A stretch of 64,000 nucleotides of DNA from Empedobacter stercoris (GCF_025244765.1 NZ_CP104209.1:868001-932000); one strand, 5' to 3'. Positions 1 to 9,199 are shown, counted from the stretch's first letter. Made by a program: numbers and translations. The notes: generated by a model not told the origin, from the letters alone.

Positions 1-72
1 TTGGAGATTTTAAAAGAAATTCCAAATGATGGTCCAGTTGATTACAGCTGTGCAAATTCGAAAAATATTTAA
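1..72 (+). CDS. C-terminal end of an unidentified protein (partial)
   Basis: An open frame runs from the left edge to a TAA ending at base 72 and encodes the last 23 residues of a protein, ending DYSCANSKNI. A terminator hairpin follows 22 bases later, which supports this as a genuine gene end on the plus strand. There is too little sequence to name a family. The start lies outside the window. Confidence 0.6.
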   Translation: MEILKEIPNDGPVDYSCANSKNI

Positions 73-93
73 TTTAAGGTATTAAAATAGATC

Positions 94-119
94 AAAAGCC
101 ACATTACAGTGGCTTTTTT
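94..119 (+). terminator. Rho-independent terminator
   Basis: AAAGCCAC and GTGGCTTT form a perfect stem over a 6-base loop, followed by a T run. It sits just behind the partial gene at the left edge. Confidence 0.8.
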
Positions 120-253
120 ATTACCTATATAATTAATTAATCTATTATTTATTCAAAAAAACCACAATAAAAGATGATTAAATTAACAAAGATTAGGACA
201 ACTACAGATAATCAATTATTTTAGCATTTCGTAAAATTGAAGACTAACAAATA

Positions 254-2416
254 ATGAAAAAATTTTTATTATCCACTCTCTTAGTGGTTATGCTTTTTCC
301 TTTTAAAGTGAAAGCTGACGAAGGAATGTGGTTTTTGATGTTCATCGAACGTCTGAATCACCGTGATATGCAAAAACAAGGGTTACAATTAACTTCAGAA
401 GAAATCTATAGTATCAACAACAACTCTTTAAAAGATGCTATTGTTCAATTTGGTGGTGGATGTACTGCTGAAATGGTATCTGGTCAAGGTTTAGTTTTGA
501 CAAACCACCATTGTGGTTATGGTGCAATTGCTGAATTATCTGCTCCTGAACACGATTATTTAAAAGATGGTTTTTGGGCTAAGGATAAAGCTGCTGAGTT
601 AAAACCAAAAAACTTAAAAGTACGTTTTTTCGTTCGTATGGATGATGTTTCTAAACGTATTTTAGGTGTTGTGAACGATAAAATGTCTGAGTTAGATCGT
701 GAAAAAGCAATTAACCAAGAGATTGCTAAAATTGAAAAAGAAAACAGCGAAAATGGAAAATATGTTGTTTCTGTACGTTCTTTCTTTCAAGGAAATGAGT
801 ATTACTACTTTGTTTACCAAGATTATGAAGATGTACGTTTAGTAGGAACACCTCCAAGTTCTATTGGTAAATTTGGTGGAGACACAGACAACTGGGAATG
901 GCCTCGTCATACAGGAGATTTTGCTATGTTCCGTGTTTACGCAGATAAAGATGGTAATCCTGCAGCTTATTCAACAAACAATGTTCCATTACAACCAAAA
1001 CATCATTTACCTGTTTCTTTAAAAGGATACCAACAAGATGACTTTGCTATGATTTTAGGTTATCCAGGTCGTACAAATCGCTGGATGCCAGCGCAAGGTG
1101 TCGCTCAAAATGTTGAGTTCGCTTATCCTGCATGGGTAGAAGCTTCAAAAGTAACAATGGATCAAATGAAAAAATATATGGATCAAAATCAAAAAGTTAA
1201 TATTGATTATGCATCTAAATATGCTGGAGTTGCGAACTATTGGAAAAACCGTGATGGTATGATTGAAGCATTAAAACTTCATGGAACAGTTGCGAAAAAA
1301 ACAAAAGAAGAAGAAAAATTCAATAAATGGGCTCAAAAAGGAGCTAACAAAGCTGAATATGGTAATGTTGTTTCTAATTTGAATGATTATTATGCGAAAA
1401 CAAATTTAGATGCTCGTCATAACAATTACATCAATATTTTATTACGCTATTCTACTTTAGCAAGTGCACCATACTCTATCGGTAAAGCGTTAGAAAATTA
1501 TGCGGCTGCAAATGATGCAAAACGCAATGAAATGCGCCCTCGTATTCAGAATGCGATCAATGCATACTATGAAAAAATGTACTTGCCTTTAGAAAAAGAT
1601 TTATTGGCTGCTCAATTAAATCTTTATACTTCTAAAGCAAATGAAGCGGGATTAGCACCTTATGTTGCTGATTTAGCAAAACAAAATAACAACAATTTTA
1701 CTGCTTTTGTAAACGATGCTGTTGAAAGAAGTTTCTTCGCTGATCAAAAACAAGTTGAGAATTTCTTAATCTCTCCAGATGTAGAAGTATTGAAAAAAGA
1801 TCCATTATATGTTTTATCAAACGCTTTAGTAGAAAGAGCTTCTAAGCAAACAGATGAGCAAGCGAAATTAAATGATGTTTATTCTAAAAACTTCCGTTTA
1901 TTGGTAAAAGGTTTACGTGAGTCTAAAATCGGAAATATCTTATATCCTGATGCAAACTCTACGTTACGTTTAACGTACGGATCTATCCAAAATTTACCAA
2001 AAAGTACAAATCCAAAACGTCAACCAGACGTTGCATCTAACTACTTTACAACTTTAGAAGGTACAGTTGCAAAACACATCCCTGGTGACGAAGAATTCGA
2101 AAATCCACAACGTTTATTAGATTTGGCTAAAGCTAAAGATTATGGACAATATGCGGATAAAGACGGATACTTACACGTAAACTTCTTATCAAACAATGAT
2201 ATTACAGGAGGTAACTCAGGTTCTCCAGTAATGAATGGGAAAGGTGAATTAATCGGTATTGCATTTGATGGAAACATCGAAGCAATGGCTGGTGATGTTA
2301 TTTTCGATCCTAAATTACAACGTACGATATCTGTAGATATTCGTTATGTTTTATGGGTTGTTGATAAATTTGCTGGAGCAAAACATATTGTTGATGAAAT
2401 GACAATTGTAAAATAA
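254..2416 (+). CDS. S46 family dipeptidyl-peptidase, DPP7-like
   Basis: This encodes a 720-residue secreted serine peptidase of family S46, which removes dipeptides from peptide N termini in the periplasm. Residues 1-21 form a signal peptide ending KVKA. The catalytic elements are visible: TNHHC around His85/86, the WPRHTGDF stretch with Asp222, and GGNSGSP with Ser655. The residue 18 positions after the serine is Gly673. In characterised S46 enzymes Gly here marks DPP7 (hydrophobic or broad preference) and Arg marks DPP11 (acidic preference), so I infer DPP7 type. Length matches the family. The gene stands alone, with terminators on both sides. Confidence 0.93.
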   Translation: MKKFLLSTLLVVMLFPFKVKADEGMWFLMFIERLNHRDMQKQGLQLTSEEIYSINNNSLKDAIVQFGGGCTAEMVSGQGLVLTNHHCGYGAIAELSAPEHDYLKDGFWAKDKAAELKPKNLKVRFFVRMDDVSKRILGVVNDKMSELDREKAINQEIAKIEKENSENGKYVVSVRSFFQGNEYYYFVYQDYEDVRLVGTPPSSIGKFGGDTDNWEWPRHTGDFAMFRVYADKDGNPAAYSTNNVPLQPKHHLPVSLKGYQQDDFAMILGYPGRTNRWMPAQGVAQNVEFAYPAWVEASKVTMDQMKKYMDQNQKVNIDYASKYAGVANYWKNRDGMIEALKLHGTVAKKTKEEEKFNKWAQKGANKAEYGNVVSNLNDYYAKTNLDARHNNYINILLRYSTLASAPYSIGKALENYAAANDAKRNEMRPRIQNAINAYYEKMYLPLEKDLLAAQLNLYTSKANEAGLAPYVADLAKQNNNNFTAFVNDAVERSFFADQKQVENFLISPDVEVLKKDPLYVLSNALVERASKQTDEQAKLNDVYSKNFRLLVKGLRESKIGNILYPDANSTLRLTYGSIQNLPKSTNPKRQPDVASNYFTTLEGTVAKHIPGDEEFENPQRLLDLAKAKDYGQYADKDGYLHVNFLSNNDITGGNSGSPVMNGKGELIGIAFDGNIEAMAGDVIFDPKLQRTISVDIRYVLWVVDKFAGAKHIVDEMTIVK

Positions 2417-2437
2417 ATTACAACAATCATATCGCTT

Positions 2438-2465
2438 AAGGCTTCCGTTTTGGAAGCCTTTTTTG
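2438..2465 (+). terminator. Rho-independent terminator
   Basis: AAGGCTTCC pairs with GGAAGCCTT across a 5-base loop and is followed by T-rich sequence. It closes the S46 peptidase gene. Confidence 0.85.
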
Positions 2466-2484
2466 TGGTGATAATTTAAACAAA

Positions 2485-2492
2485 TACCTTTG
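2485..2492 (+). promoter_or_regulatory. Bacteroidota -7 promoter box for the MBL-fold gene
   Basis: TACCTTTG fits the Bacteroidota -7 consensus TAnnTTTG and lies 17 bases before the ATG at 2510. No convincing -33 TTG was assigned. Confidence 0.6.
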
Positions 2493-2509
2493 TAAAAAGT
2501 TTTAAAAAA

Positions 2510-3241
2510 ATGAAAGTTATTCCACTATTTGAAGGAGTTTATCATGTAGATGAAAATAAGGAATTTCAATTTAAAAGTCAAGATATAATCGAGGGCAAAC
2601 CAGAAAGTGGTTATTATTTAAACGTTCGTCCTTTTTTGGTTCAGGTTGCAGACGATAATATTTTGATTGATACAGGTTTTGGAGGAGAAATAGATTGCGA
2701 ACCTATTGTACTTAGGAAGTTGCGCGAACATCATATTGAGCCCAATCAAATTACAAAAGTATTGATTTCACACCTGCATAAAGACCATGCAAATGGATTA
2801 GGAAATTGGGTTGGTGAACAATTTGTATGTAATTTTCCGAATGCTCTTATTTACATTCAACAACGTGAATATGATTACGCAATTTCTCAAACAAATAATT
2901 CGTATAATTACGAACGTTTAGAAAAACTAAAATCATTCAAGAACATTATTTGGATGAATGAAAATCAAGGTCAAATATCAAATCAAGTTGAATTTGAACT
3001 CACAGGTGGACATGTTCCTTTTCAACAAGTTTTCTGGATTAAAGAAAATGATGAAACTGTTTTTTATGGAGCTGATAATTTACCTCAATTAAATTATCTT
3101 AGATATCATGCAGCTTTCAAAAATGATATTGATGGTATAAAAGCAATGGAAGATCGTTTGCGTTGGGAAGTTGAAGCTAAGAAAAAACATTGGACGATTC
3201 TTTTCTATCATGGAAAACGGACAGCTACAAATAAATTTTAA
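2510..3241 (+). CDS. MBL-fold metallo-hydrolase
   Basis: This is a 243-residue cytosolic hydrolase of the metallo-beta-lactamase superfamily. The metal-binding HxHxDH motif reads HLHKDH at residues 88-93. Further likely ligands are His168 in GGHVP, Asp189 in GADN and a C-terminal His in FYHGK. The order and spacing fit the general family, which includes lactonases and thioesterase-like enzymes, but nothing here fixes the substrate. There is no signal peptide. A -7 box lies just upstream and a shared convergent terminator follows, so it is monocistronic. Confidence 0.85.
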   Translation: MKVIPLFEGVYHVDENKEFQFKSQDIIEGKPESGYYLNVRPFLVQVADDNILIDTGFGGEIDCEPIVLRKLREHHIEPNQITKVLISHLHKDHANGLGNWVGEQFVCNFPNALIYIQQREYDYAISQTNNSYNYERLEKLKSFKNIIWMNENQGQISNQVEFELTGGHVPFQQVFWIKENDETVFYGADNLPQLNYLRYHAAFKNDIDGIKAMEDRLRWEVEAKKKHWTILFYHGKRTATNKF

Positions 3242-3245
3242 TAAA

Positions 3246-3271
3246 AAAGTCAGGTAAGTTACCTGACTTTA
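3246..3271. terminator. Bidirectional terminator
   Basis: AAAGTCAGGTAA and TTACCTGACTTT form a near-perfect stem with A and T flanks on either side. It lies between two convergent genes and can serve both. Confidence 0.8.
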
Positions 3272-3276
3272 TTAAC

Positions 3277-3504
3277 TTATAGTTTTTCCTCACTATATTC
3301 TCCAATTAATGCATAATAGCCAAATAAAGCCATTCCAAAAACTATAATTGGAGTCAAAACAAAGAGTATAATAATTCCAAAAACCAAATCATCTTGAGAA
3401 CCTGATGTTAATTTTGGAATTCCAAATTCCATAATACAAAAGTATGCCACAACGAGTGATAACGCGATCCATACAATTCCTAATATTTTTTTAAGTATTT
3501 CCAT
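3277..3504 (-). CDS. Small two-helix membrane protein downstream of an MHS transporter
   Basis: This 75-residue protein has two hydrophobic segments, about residues 8-30 and 41-65, joined by a short polar loop (SGSQDD). It starts only 13 bases after the stop of the MHS-family transporter and is the last gene of the porin-transporter unit, so it is probably co-translated with the transporter. I do not recognise a characterised function. Position suggests a small accessory or stabilising subunit of the transporter, but that is inference. Confidence 0.7.
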   Translation of the reverse strand: MEILKKILGIVWIALSLVVAYFCIMEFGIPKLTSGSQDDLVFGIIILFVLTPIIVFGMALFGYYALIGEYSEEKL

Positions 3505-3517
3505 TTTGTATTTTTTT

Positions 3518-5050
3518 TTAATTCACATTTCTATCTTTGTTACTAATATAAATTGCTCCAATTATAAAACATACTGCAGCAATACCAATAGGATACCAAA
3601 GTCCTTCTAAATAAAATTGAGGATCACCATTGTTCTTTGCATTTGTAACTAAATACGTAGAAACTGCGGGTAATAAACCACCAAATATTCCATTTCCGAC
3701 ATGATAAGGCAACGACATTGATGTATAACGAATTTTGACTGGAAACATTTCTACTAAAAATGCTGCTATAGGTCCATATACCATTGTAATAAAAACGATT
3801 TGTATCCAAATTAAACCAATTAATTTCCATTTATTACCGCTTGTAATATGCGCTGTTCTTTTTACAATTTCACTTACTTTACCATCTACAATCTTCGCTT
3901 GTCCATTTTCTAAATGACGTATAGTCACTTGTTTATAGGTTGTACCATCTGTAAACGACTGATTAAGAGTATAAATAGAATCCGTAACTTCGCCATTCAC
4001 TTTCATTTCTGCTTCGTGTTTTGTATCTGCTACTATTTCTTGTTTATTTTCTAAATTAGAAGTTTGATACATTGATTCGTAAATTGGACGATACGAAAAG
4101 ACAGCTAAAATCATCCCTATTAACATCACCCATTTTCGACCTACCTTATCACTTAACCAACCAAATACAACAAAAAAAGGAGTTCCAAATAACAATGCTA
4201 TTCCTAACAATGAATCAACTTGATTTGAATCTACATTCATAACAGTTTTCATATAGCTCATCGAATAAAATTGTCCCGTATACCAAACAACACCTTGTCC
4301 CATTACCGCACCAAAAAGAGCTAATAGTACGAATTTCATATTATAGCGGTTACCAAATGATTCTTTCAAAGGATTTTTAGATGTCGTTCCTTCATCTTTT
4401 GCCTTTTTAAAAGCAGGAGACTCGTCCATATTTTTTCGGATTATATAAGAAACATATACCATAAAAATAGATAAGGCAAATGGCACCCTCCATCCCCATA
4501 AATCAAACTGTTCTTCAGAAAGAACTGATTTAGTTAATAAAATAACCAATAACGATACAAACAAACCAATTGTAGCAGTTGTTTGTATCCAAGAAGTCCA
4601 ATAACCTCTTTGTCCATCTGGAGCATGTTCGGCTACATATGTCGCAGCACCACCATACTCACCACCTAAAGCCAAACCTTGTAATAAACGTAATATTAAA
4701 ACCAATAATGGTGCAAGAAAACCTATTGTTTCATAAGAAGGTATACAACCAATCAAGAAAGTAGCACCTCCCATCAAAATTAGAGTTGCCATAAAGGTAT
4801 ATTTTCGACCAATTATATCTCCTAATCTACCAAAAAATAAGGCTCCAAATGGACGAACTACAAAACCAGCTGCAAATGTTGCAAGAGTAGAAAGAAAGGC
4901 TGCGGTAGGATTTTCTGCAGGGAAAAATTTTGTGGAAATAACAACTGCAAGACTTCCAAAAATAAAGAAATCATACCATTCGATCAAAGTTCCCATAGAG
5001 GAAGCTCCAATCACTTTCCAGATTGTTTTTTTACTTGTTGTTTCACTCAT
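3518..5050 (-). CDS. MFS transporter, metabolite:H+ symporter (MHS) type
   Basis: This 510-residue inner-membrane permease belongs to the MHS branch of the major facilitator superfamily (relatives of ProP, KgtP and ShiA), which import small organic acids, betaines or amino acids with protons. Evidence is EWYDFFIFG near residues 24-32, the MFS loop motif GRLGDIIGRK at about 74-83, and about 12 hydrophobic helices. An unusual hydrophilic insert of roughly 85 residues (about 325-410, Glu/Lys/Thr-rich) splits the second half before the last helices. It lies between a porin and a small membrane protein in one operon. Substrate is unknown. Confidence 0.85.
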   Translation of the reverse strand: MSETTSKKTIWKVIGASSMGTLIEWYDFFIFGSLAVVISTKFFPAENPTAAFLSTLATFAAGFVVRPFGALFFGRLGDIIGRKYTFMATLILMGGATFLIGCIPSYETIGFLAPLLVLILRLLQGLALGGEYGGAATYVAEHAPDGQRGYWTSWIQTTATIGLFVSLLVILLTKSVLSEEQFDLWGWRVPFALSIFMVYVSYIIRKNMDESPAFKKAKDEGTTSKNPLKESFGNRYNMKFVLLALFGAVMGQGVVWYTGQFYSMSYMKTVMNVDSNQVDSLLGIALLFGTPFFVVFGWLSDKVGRKWVMLIGMILAVFSYRPIYESMYQTSNLENKQEIVADTKHEAEMKVNGEVTDSIYTLNQSFTDGTTYKQVTIRHLENGQAKIVDGKVSEIVKRTAHITSGNKWKLIGLIWIQIVFITMVYGPIAAFLVEMFPVKIRYTSMSLPYHVGNGIFGGLLPAVSTYLVTNAKNNGDPQFYLEGLWYPIGIAAVCFIIGAIYISNKDRNVN

Positions 5051-5092
5051 AAATTTTGTTTTTTTTGTGTTAATTATAGTTATAGTGTTATT

Positions 5093-6325
5093 TTATAATA
5101 ATATCATTGCTTGTAGTGTGATCATATCATCCATATGTTTTGGTTGATCGAAAGATTTTTGGTATTCAACTGATATTTTTGCATTCTGCCCATCGATGTA
5201 CCAATTGCCTCCAATTTTAAATTCATTTGCAGGTTTTACTAACCCTTTAAAATCTCGATATGAATACCCTACATAAGGTTGAATTCTATTGCGAAATTTC
5301 CCCTCTCCTTCTTTAATATTTTTAGGTAAAAGATAACCAACATGACCAGAGAATTGACTACCATCACCTACAACATTCCCCTGAACATAAGCATCTCCCA
5401 TATCAGAATATTGATATTTTGTATAAGCAGTAATAGAAGAAGATTGTCCAATTGGCGCATCATAAAAAGCATCAACTGCAAGATGTGTAACATTTTCTCC
5501 TATCAAATTATCATGCTCTTTTTTTACAATTGCATTACTTTGATTAAAAAATCCTGCTCCAATATTAAACACTTTTTTTGTTCCTAAATAAGTTCCTACA
5601 CGATAAGGTAATGCATTCGATTCTTGATCAAGAAATTGATAATCAAAATAACCTGAAACAGCATATTTCCCTTCACCAAGTAAAGCTTTACCTAAGTATT
5701 TTTCTTGTCCATTCTCTAAAATTGAATTCGAATTTCCATCCAACGTATTTGTAATTGCATCGCTTAATGCTAAACGGTAATTTAATTTTCCTACACGTCC
5801 TTTTGCAAAAACCCCTAAATGATTTGAAAATTGATCTGACAAACCAAGTGTAGCCCAATCTGCGCGATTATTATCTAACATTAACATATTAATAGATCCT
5901 TGAGCATTACCTCGAGAAATCCCTCCAAAATTATGTACTCCTGCCCCTAACGCTAAGTTATTTGTGACTTTATATTGTAAAAACATTTCGTGTAAAAAAA
6001 ATGAAACATCAGAACTCTTTCCAACTGGAGAAAGATTATTGTCGTAAATTCCATTTGCACCAAAATGAGTTAAGATCATAAAACGATCATTAATTTGTGA
6101 ATAAGCCAAGACACGAGCTCTTTTAATCGAAAATCCATCATTCGCATGTTTTCCTTCGTAATCCTGAAACCAAGTTTGTCCCCATAAAATAAAGCGAACA
6201 TATTTGTTTCCTTCTGGATTCAGTTTAACCACTAAACCTCCATCATACTCCGAAGCATATTGCGCTTTTGTATGCGATAATCCAATGGTTAATAAAATGC
6301 TAATGGCCAAAATATTTTTCTTCAT
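5093..6325 (-). CDS. Outer-membrane porin (OprP/OprO-like)
   Basis: This 410-residue protein has a signal peptide (residues 1-21, ending TKA) and the alternating aromatic and polar pattern of a beta-barrel. It resembles the phosphate-selective porin O/P family found in Bacteroidota, with an N-terminal stretch ending in FILWGQTWF and a C-terminal strand ending in Leu-Leu. It is the first gene of an operon with the MHS permease, 42 bases downstream. The pair probably carries the same solute over both membranes. The label phosphate-selective should not be taken as proven. Confidence 0.8.
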   Translation of the reverse strand: MKKNILAISILLTIGLSHTKAQYASEYDGGLVVKLNPEGNKYVRFILWGQTWFQDYEGKHANDGFSIKRARVLAYSQINDRFMILTHFGANGIYDNNLSPVGKSSDVSFFLHEMFLQYKVTNNLALGAGVHNFGGISRGNAQGSINMLMLDNNRADWATLGLSDQFSNHLGVFAKGRVGKLNYRLALSDAITNTLDGNSNSILENGQEKYLGKALLGEGKYAVSGYFDYQFLDQESNALPYRVGTYLGTKKVFNIGAGFFNQSNAIVKKEHDNLIGENVTHLAVDAFYDAPIGQSSSITAYTKYQYSDMGDAYVQGNVVGDGSQFSGHVGYLLPKNIKEGEGKFRNRIQPYVGYSYRDFKGLVKPANEFKIGGNWYIDGQNAKISVEYQKSFDQPKHMDDMITLQAMILL

Positions 6326-6724
6326 GATATAATAATTAGGTGTTAATTTTACAATAGTTATGATTAAATATTTTCAAAACACAAAACCTTAACTTTATCT
6401 AAAATAATATGTTGAAAAATAAAAATATCATATTTTTCAAAAAAATGAATGATTTTATTAATAGTGTAATTAAGACACTATTATTTTTTAGAAATCCTTA
6501 AAAAAAAATGATAAAAAAGTTTAAATTAATAATTAACGAGCTTCATTTTCTTAAATTTTTTCAAAAAAGACGATAAAAATTTAAATGATTTTTATTTAAT
6601 CAAGAAGCAAATAATTTCATTTTTATTAAAATCGAATCAAAAATTTATAAATTCTATCTAATTGCTACTATTATAATCAATTTGTAAATATTCAAATTCT
6701 CTACTTATATTTATAAAAAAACGA
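6326..6724. other. Divergent intergenic region, very AT-rich
   Basis: These 399 bases separate the porin operon (minus) from the BtuF-like gene (plus). The sequence is dominated by A and T runs and must hold both promoters. I looked for a cobalamin riboswitch, because the right-hand gene is annotated cobalamin-binding in relatives, and found no B12-box-like conserved core. No open frame or repeat is convincing. Confidence 0.5.
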
Positions 6725-7516
6725 ATGTTTATAAATCGATACCCTCAACGCATTGTTTGCTTAACAGAAGAAGGAACCGAAATTTTGTATACTATTAACG
6801 AACAACATCGTTTGGTGGGTATTAGCGGCTTTACTTATCGACCACCACAAGCACGAAAAGAAAAACCAAAAGTTTCAACTTTTTTAGATGCAAAATTTGA
6901 AGAAATTATTGAACTTAAGCCTGATTTAGTTATTGGATATTCAGATTTACAAGCAGATATTGCTGCTGAATTAATTCGAAGAGGAATTAATGTTTTAATT
7001 TTTAACCACCGAACAGTTGAAGAAATTTTAAATATGATTCTTCAATTTACTTCATTAATTGGTTGTCAAGACAAAGGAATAAAATTAGTTGAATCGTATG
7101 AAAAACGAATCGAAACAATAAAAAAACAAGCTTCTCTTCTTCCCTATCAACCAACTGTTTTCTTCGAAGAATGGGACGAGCCAATTATTTCTGGAAGTGC
7201 TTGGGTAAATGATTTGATAGAAATTGCTGGTGGAAAATTAGCTTTTCCTGAACTTAAAAATAAAGCATTAGCAAAAGATCGAATTTTATTGGATAAACAA
7301 GTGATTGAACGAAATCCTGAAATTATTATTGGGTCTTGGTGTGGTAAGATGTTTAAACCCGAAAAAGTAGAACAACGAATAGGTTTCGAAAAAATAAAAG
7401 CTGTGCAGAATAATCATTTATATGAAATAAAATCTGAGTTGATTTTGCAACCTGGTCCTGCTGCTTTAACAGATGGTTTGGACGAAATTGTACAGATAAT
7501 TAACAATTATAAATAA
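6725..7516 (+). CDS. BtuF-like cobalamin/metal-chelate binding protein, cytosolic form
   Basis: This 263-residue protein has the helical-backbone metal receptor fold of class III periplasmic binding proteins. The N-terminal lobe begins with RIVCLTEEGTEILYTI, then comes KPDLVIGYSD at the end of the first Rossmann-like lobe, a long connecting helix, and a second lobe with FFEEWDEPIISGSAW and NPEIIIGSW. It has no signal peptide or lipobox, unlike true BtuF. Relatives are annotated as cobalamin-binding protein. No ABC permease or ATPase is nearby, so a transport role is not supported. Confidence 0.75.
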   Translation: MFINRYPQRIVCLTEEGTEILYTINEQHRLVGISGFTYRPPQARKEKPKVSTFLDAKFEEIIELKPDLVIGYSDLQADIAAELIRRGINVLIFNHRTVEEILNMILQFTSLIGCQDKGIKLVESYEKRIETIKKQASLLPYQPTVFFEEWDEPIISGSAWVNDLIEIAGGKLAFPELKNKALAKDRILLDKQVIERNPEIIIGSWCGKMFKPEKVEQRIGFEKIKAVQNNHLYEIKSELILQPGPAALTDGLDEIVQIINNYK

Positions 7517-7704
7517 AAAAATTCTGCTAAAGGCGTGATTTTAATTATTGCATTACATTAGAAAATCATCAAAATAGGAAAATAGACATATCACCACGTA
7601 GCACTAATTTTTCACAGAACTATAACTAATAAAGATTTTCAAACTTTTATTTATCGAACTGAAAATCACCTCACTTATCTTTACCAACAATCTAATTAAA
7701 ATAG

Positions 7705-7736
7705 AAAAAGTAGCCCGATAAAGACTACTTTTTTTT
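7705..7736. terminator. Bidirectional terminator
   Basis: AAAAGTAG and CTACTTTT pair over an 11-base loop, with A and T runs outside. It lies between the convergent BtuF-like and carbonic anhydrase genes. Confidence 0.7.
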
Positions 7737-7745
7737 GACAATTTT

Positions 7746-8258
7746 TTATTTATACCAACTACTATACATCAAATAATTATTTGCAATACGTTCAATTTCG
7801 CCTTCTTTTAATTCTTTCGGGACATCTTTTACTTTTTTTGCAGGAATTCCAGCCCATAACTCACCTTCTTTAACATGTGTACCTTTGGTTAAAATAGCTC
7901 CCGCTGCTATCAACGAATTAGACTCTACAATACAATCATCCATCACAATTGCTCCCATTCCAATCAAAACATTGTCATGAATAGTACATCCATGCACGAT
8001 TGCATTATGTCCAATCGAAACATTATTCCCTATAATCGTCGGAGATTTTTGATACGTGGCATGTATCGTAGCGTTATCTTGAATATTCACTTTATTACCC
8101 ATTTTTATAAAATGAACATCTCCACGTACCACAGCAGAAAACCAAATTGAGCAATCATCGCCCATTTCTACCTCACCTACAACCACTGCGTTATCCGCTA
8201 AAAAGCAGTTTTTACCGAACTTTGGTGCATGTCCATTTAATTCTTTAATTATTGCCAT
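7746..8258 (-). CDS. Gamma-class carbonic anhydrase family protein
   Basis: This 170-residue protein is built of left-handed beta-helix hexapeptide repeats. The three zinc-ligand histidines of the gamma carbonic anhydrase family are in place: His66 (NATIH), His84 (SIGHN) and His89 (AIVHG). The C-terminal WAGIPAKKVK is also typical. Family members hydrate CO2 or, as in PaaY/YrdA relatives, have unclear activity. It is a single gene divergent from nfu with about 60 bases between starts. Confidence 0.88.
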   Translation of the reverse strand: MAIIKELNGHAPKFGKNCFLADNAVVVGEVEMGDDCSIWFSAVVRGDVHFIKMGNKVNIQDNATIHATYQKSPTIIGNNVSIGHNAIVHGCTIHDNVLIGMGAIVMDDCIVESNSLIAAGAILTKGTHVKEGELWAGIPAKKVKDVPKELKEGEIERIANNYLMYSSWYK

Positions 8259-8302
8259 AACAAAATCTATAATTCTTATGATAAAGATACATTTTTATAG
8301 TG

Positions 8303-8310
8303 TATTTTTG
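8303..8310 (+). promoter_or_regulatory. -7 box giving a likely leaderless nfu transcript
   Basis: TATTTTTG matches TAnnTTTG and ends only 7 bases before the ATG at 8318. Transcription would start at or next to the start codon. This decides against an upstream in-frame GTG at 8300. Confidence 0.65.
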
Positions 8311-8317
8311 TACTATT

Positions 8318-9199
8318 ATGAGAGTATACGAAGAAATTACACCAAATAATAATGTGATGAAGTTTGTTTGTGACGAGACTTTAACACAAGGTGGCGTTGA
8401 ATTCGATAAAGAATCTACAGCTACCGAATCTCCTTTAGCGCAAGTTTTATTGACTATACCATTTATTCAAAAAATATTTATCACTGCAAATTTTGTCGCG
8501 ATAGAAAAAATAGATGCAGTTGATTGGGCTGATGTTACAGAAGATTTGAAAGAAATTATCAATGAACATTTAGAAGAAAACGCAATTTTAATGCCGATGA
8601 AAAAGGCTCCCATTTCTATTTATGCAGAAATGACGCCAAATCCTGCGGCAATGAAATTTGTTTCAAATTCTATGTTAGCTCCAGAAATCATCGAAATAAA
8701 ATCGAAAGAAAAAGCTGCTGGAGTTCCTTTAGCTGTTGCGATTTACAAAGAATATCCTTTTGTAGAGGAAGTATTTATTGTTGATAATTATGTTTCTTTA
8801 ACGAAAAACGAATCAGAAGATTGGTCGCTTTGGGCAATGGATGTTCGCTCGTTTATCACAAACTATTTACAAGCTGGAGGTCCTGTTTTTGATGAATTTT
8901 ATGAATTCACAACAGAAGTACCAGAGCATATTGTTGTAAAATCTGCTGAAGAATTTTCTTCTGTTGAACAACAAATCAAAGCTATTTTGGACGAATATGT
9001 TCAACCTGCTGTAGCAAATGACGGTGGTAATATCGAATTAATTGAGTTTGATGAAGAAACACGTACTGCTAAAATGTTGTTACAAGGCGCTTGTTCGGGC
9101 TGTCCTTCTTCTACAGCAACACTTAAAAATGGTATCGAAGGAATTTTAAAACAAATGATGCCTGACGTTGTGGATAACGTTGAAGCTGTAAACGGATAA
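8318..9199 (+). CDS. NifU-like iron-sulfur carrier with duplicated Nfu N-terminal domain
   Basis: This 293-residue protein carries iron-sulfur clusters to apo-enzymes. Two copies of the Nfu N-terminal domain come first, starting at VYEEITPNNNVMKFV (about residue 2) and SIYAEMTPNPAAMKFV (about residue 103). A C-terminal NifU domain with the cluster-binding CSGC (Cys259, Cys262) follows. The duplication is common in Bacteroidota but doubles the usual layout. The start at 8318 is preferred because a -7 box ends at 8310. No suf or isc genes are adjacent. Confidence 0.9.
   Translation: MRVYEEITPNNNVMKFVCDETLTQGGVEFDKESTATESPLAQVLLTIPFIQKIFITANFVAIEKIDAVDWADVTEDLKEIINEHLEENAILMPMKKAPISIYAEMTPNPAAMKFVSNSMLAPEIIEIKSKEKAAGVPLAVAIYKEYPFVEEVFIVDNYVSLTKNESEDWSLWAMDVRSFITNYLQAGGPVFDEFYEFTTEVPEHIVVKSAEEFSSVEQQIKAILDEYVQPAVANDGGNIELIEFDEETRTAKMLLQGACSGCPSSTATLKNGIEGILKQMMPDVVDNVEAVNG

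Noticed and set aside
6326-6724. Cobalamin riboswitch before the BtuF-like gene
   Set aside because: No conserved core or B12 box is present, and the sequence is nearly all A and T.
8300-8317. GTG start of nfu upstream
   Set aside because: A -7 box lies over it, and conserved sequence begins at the later ATG.
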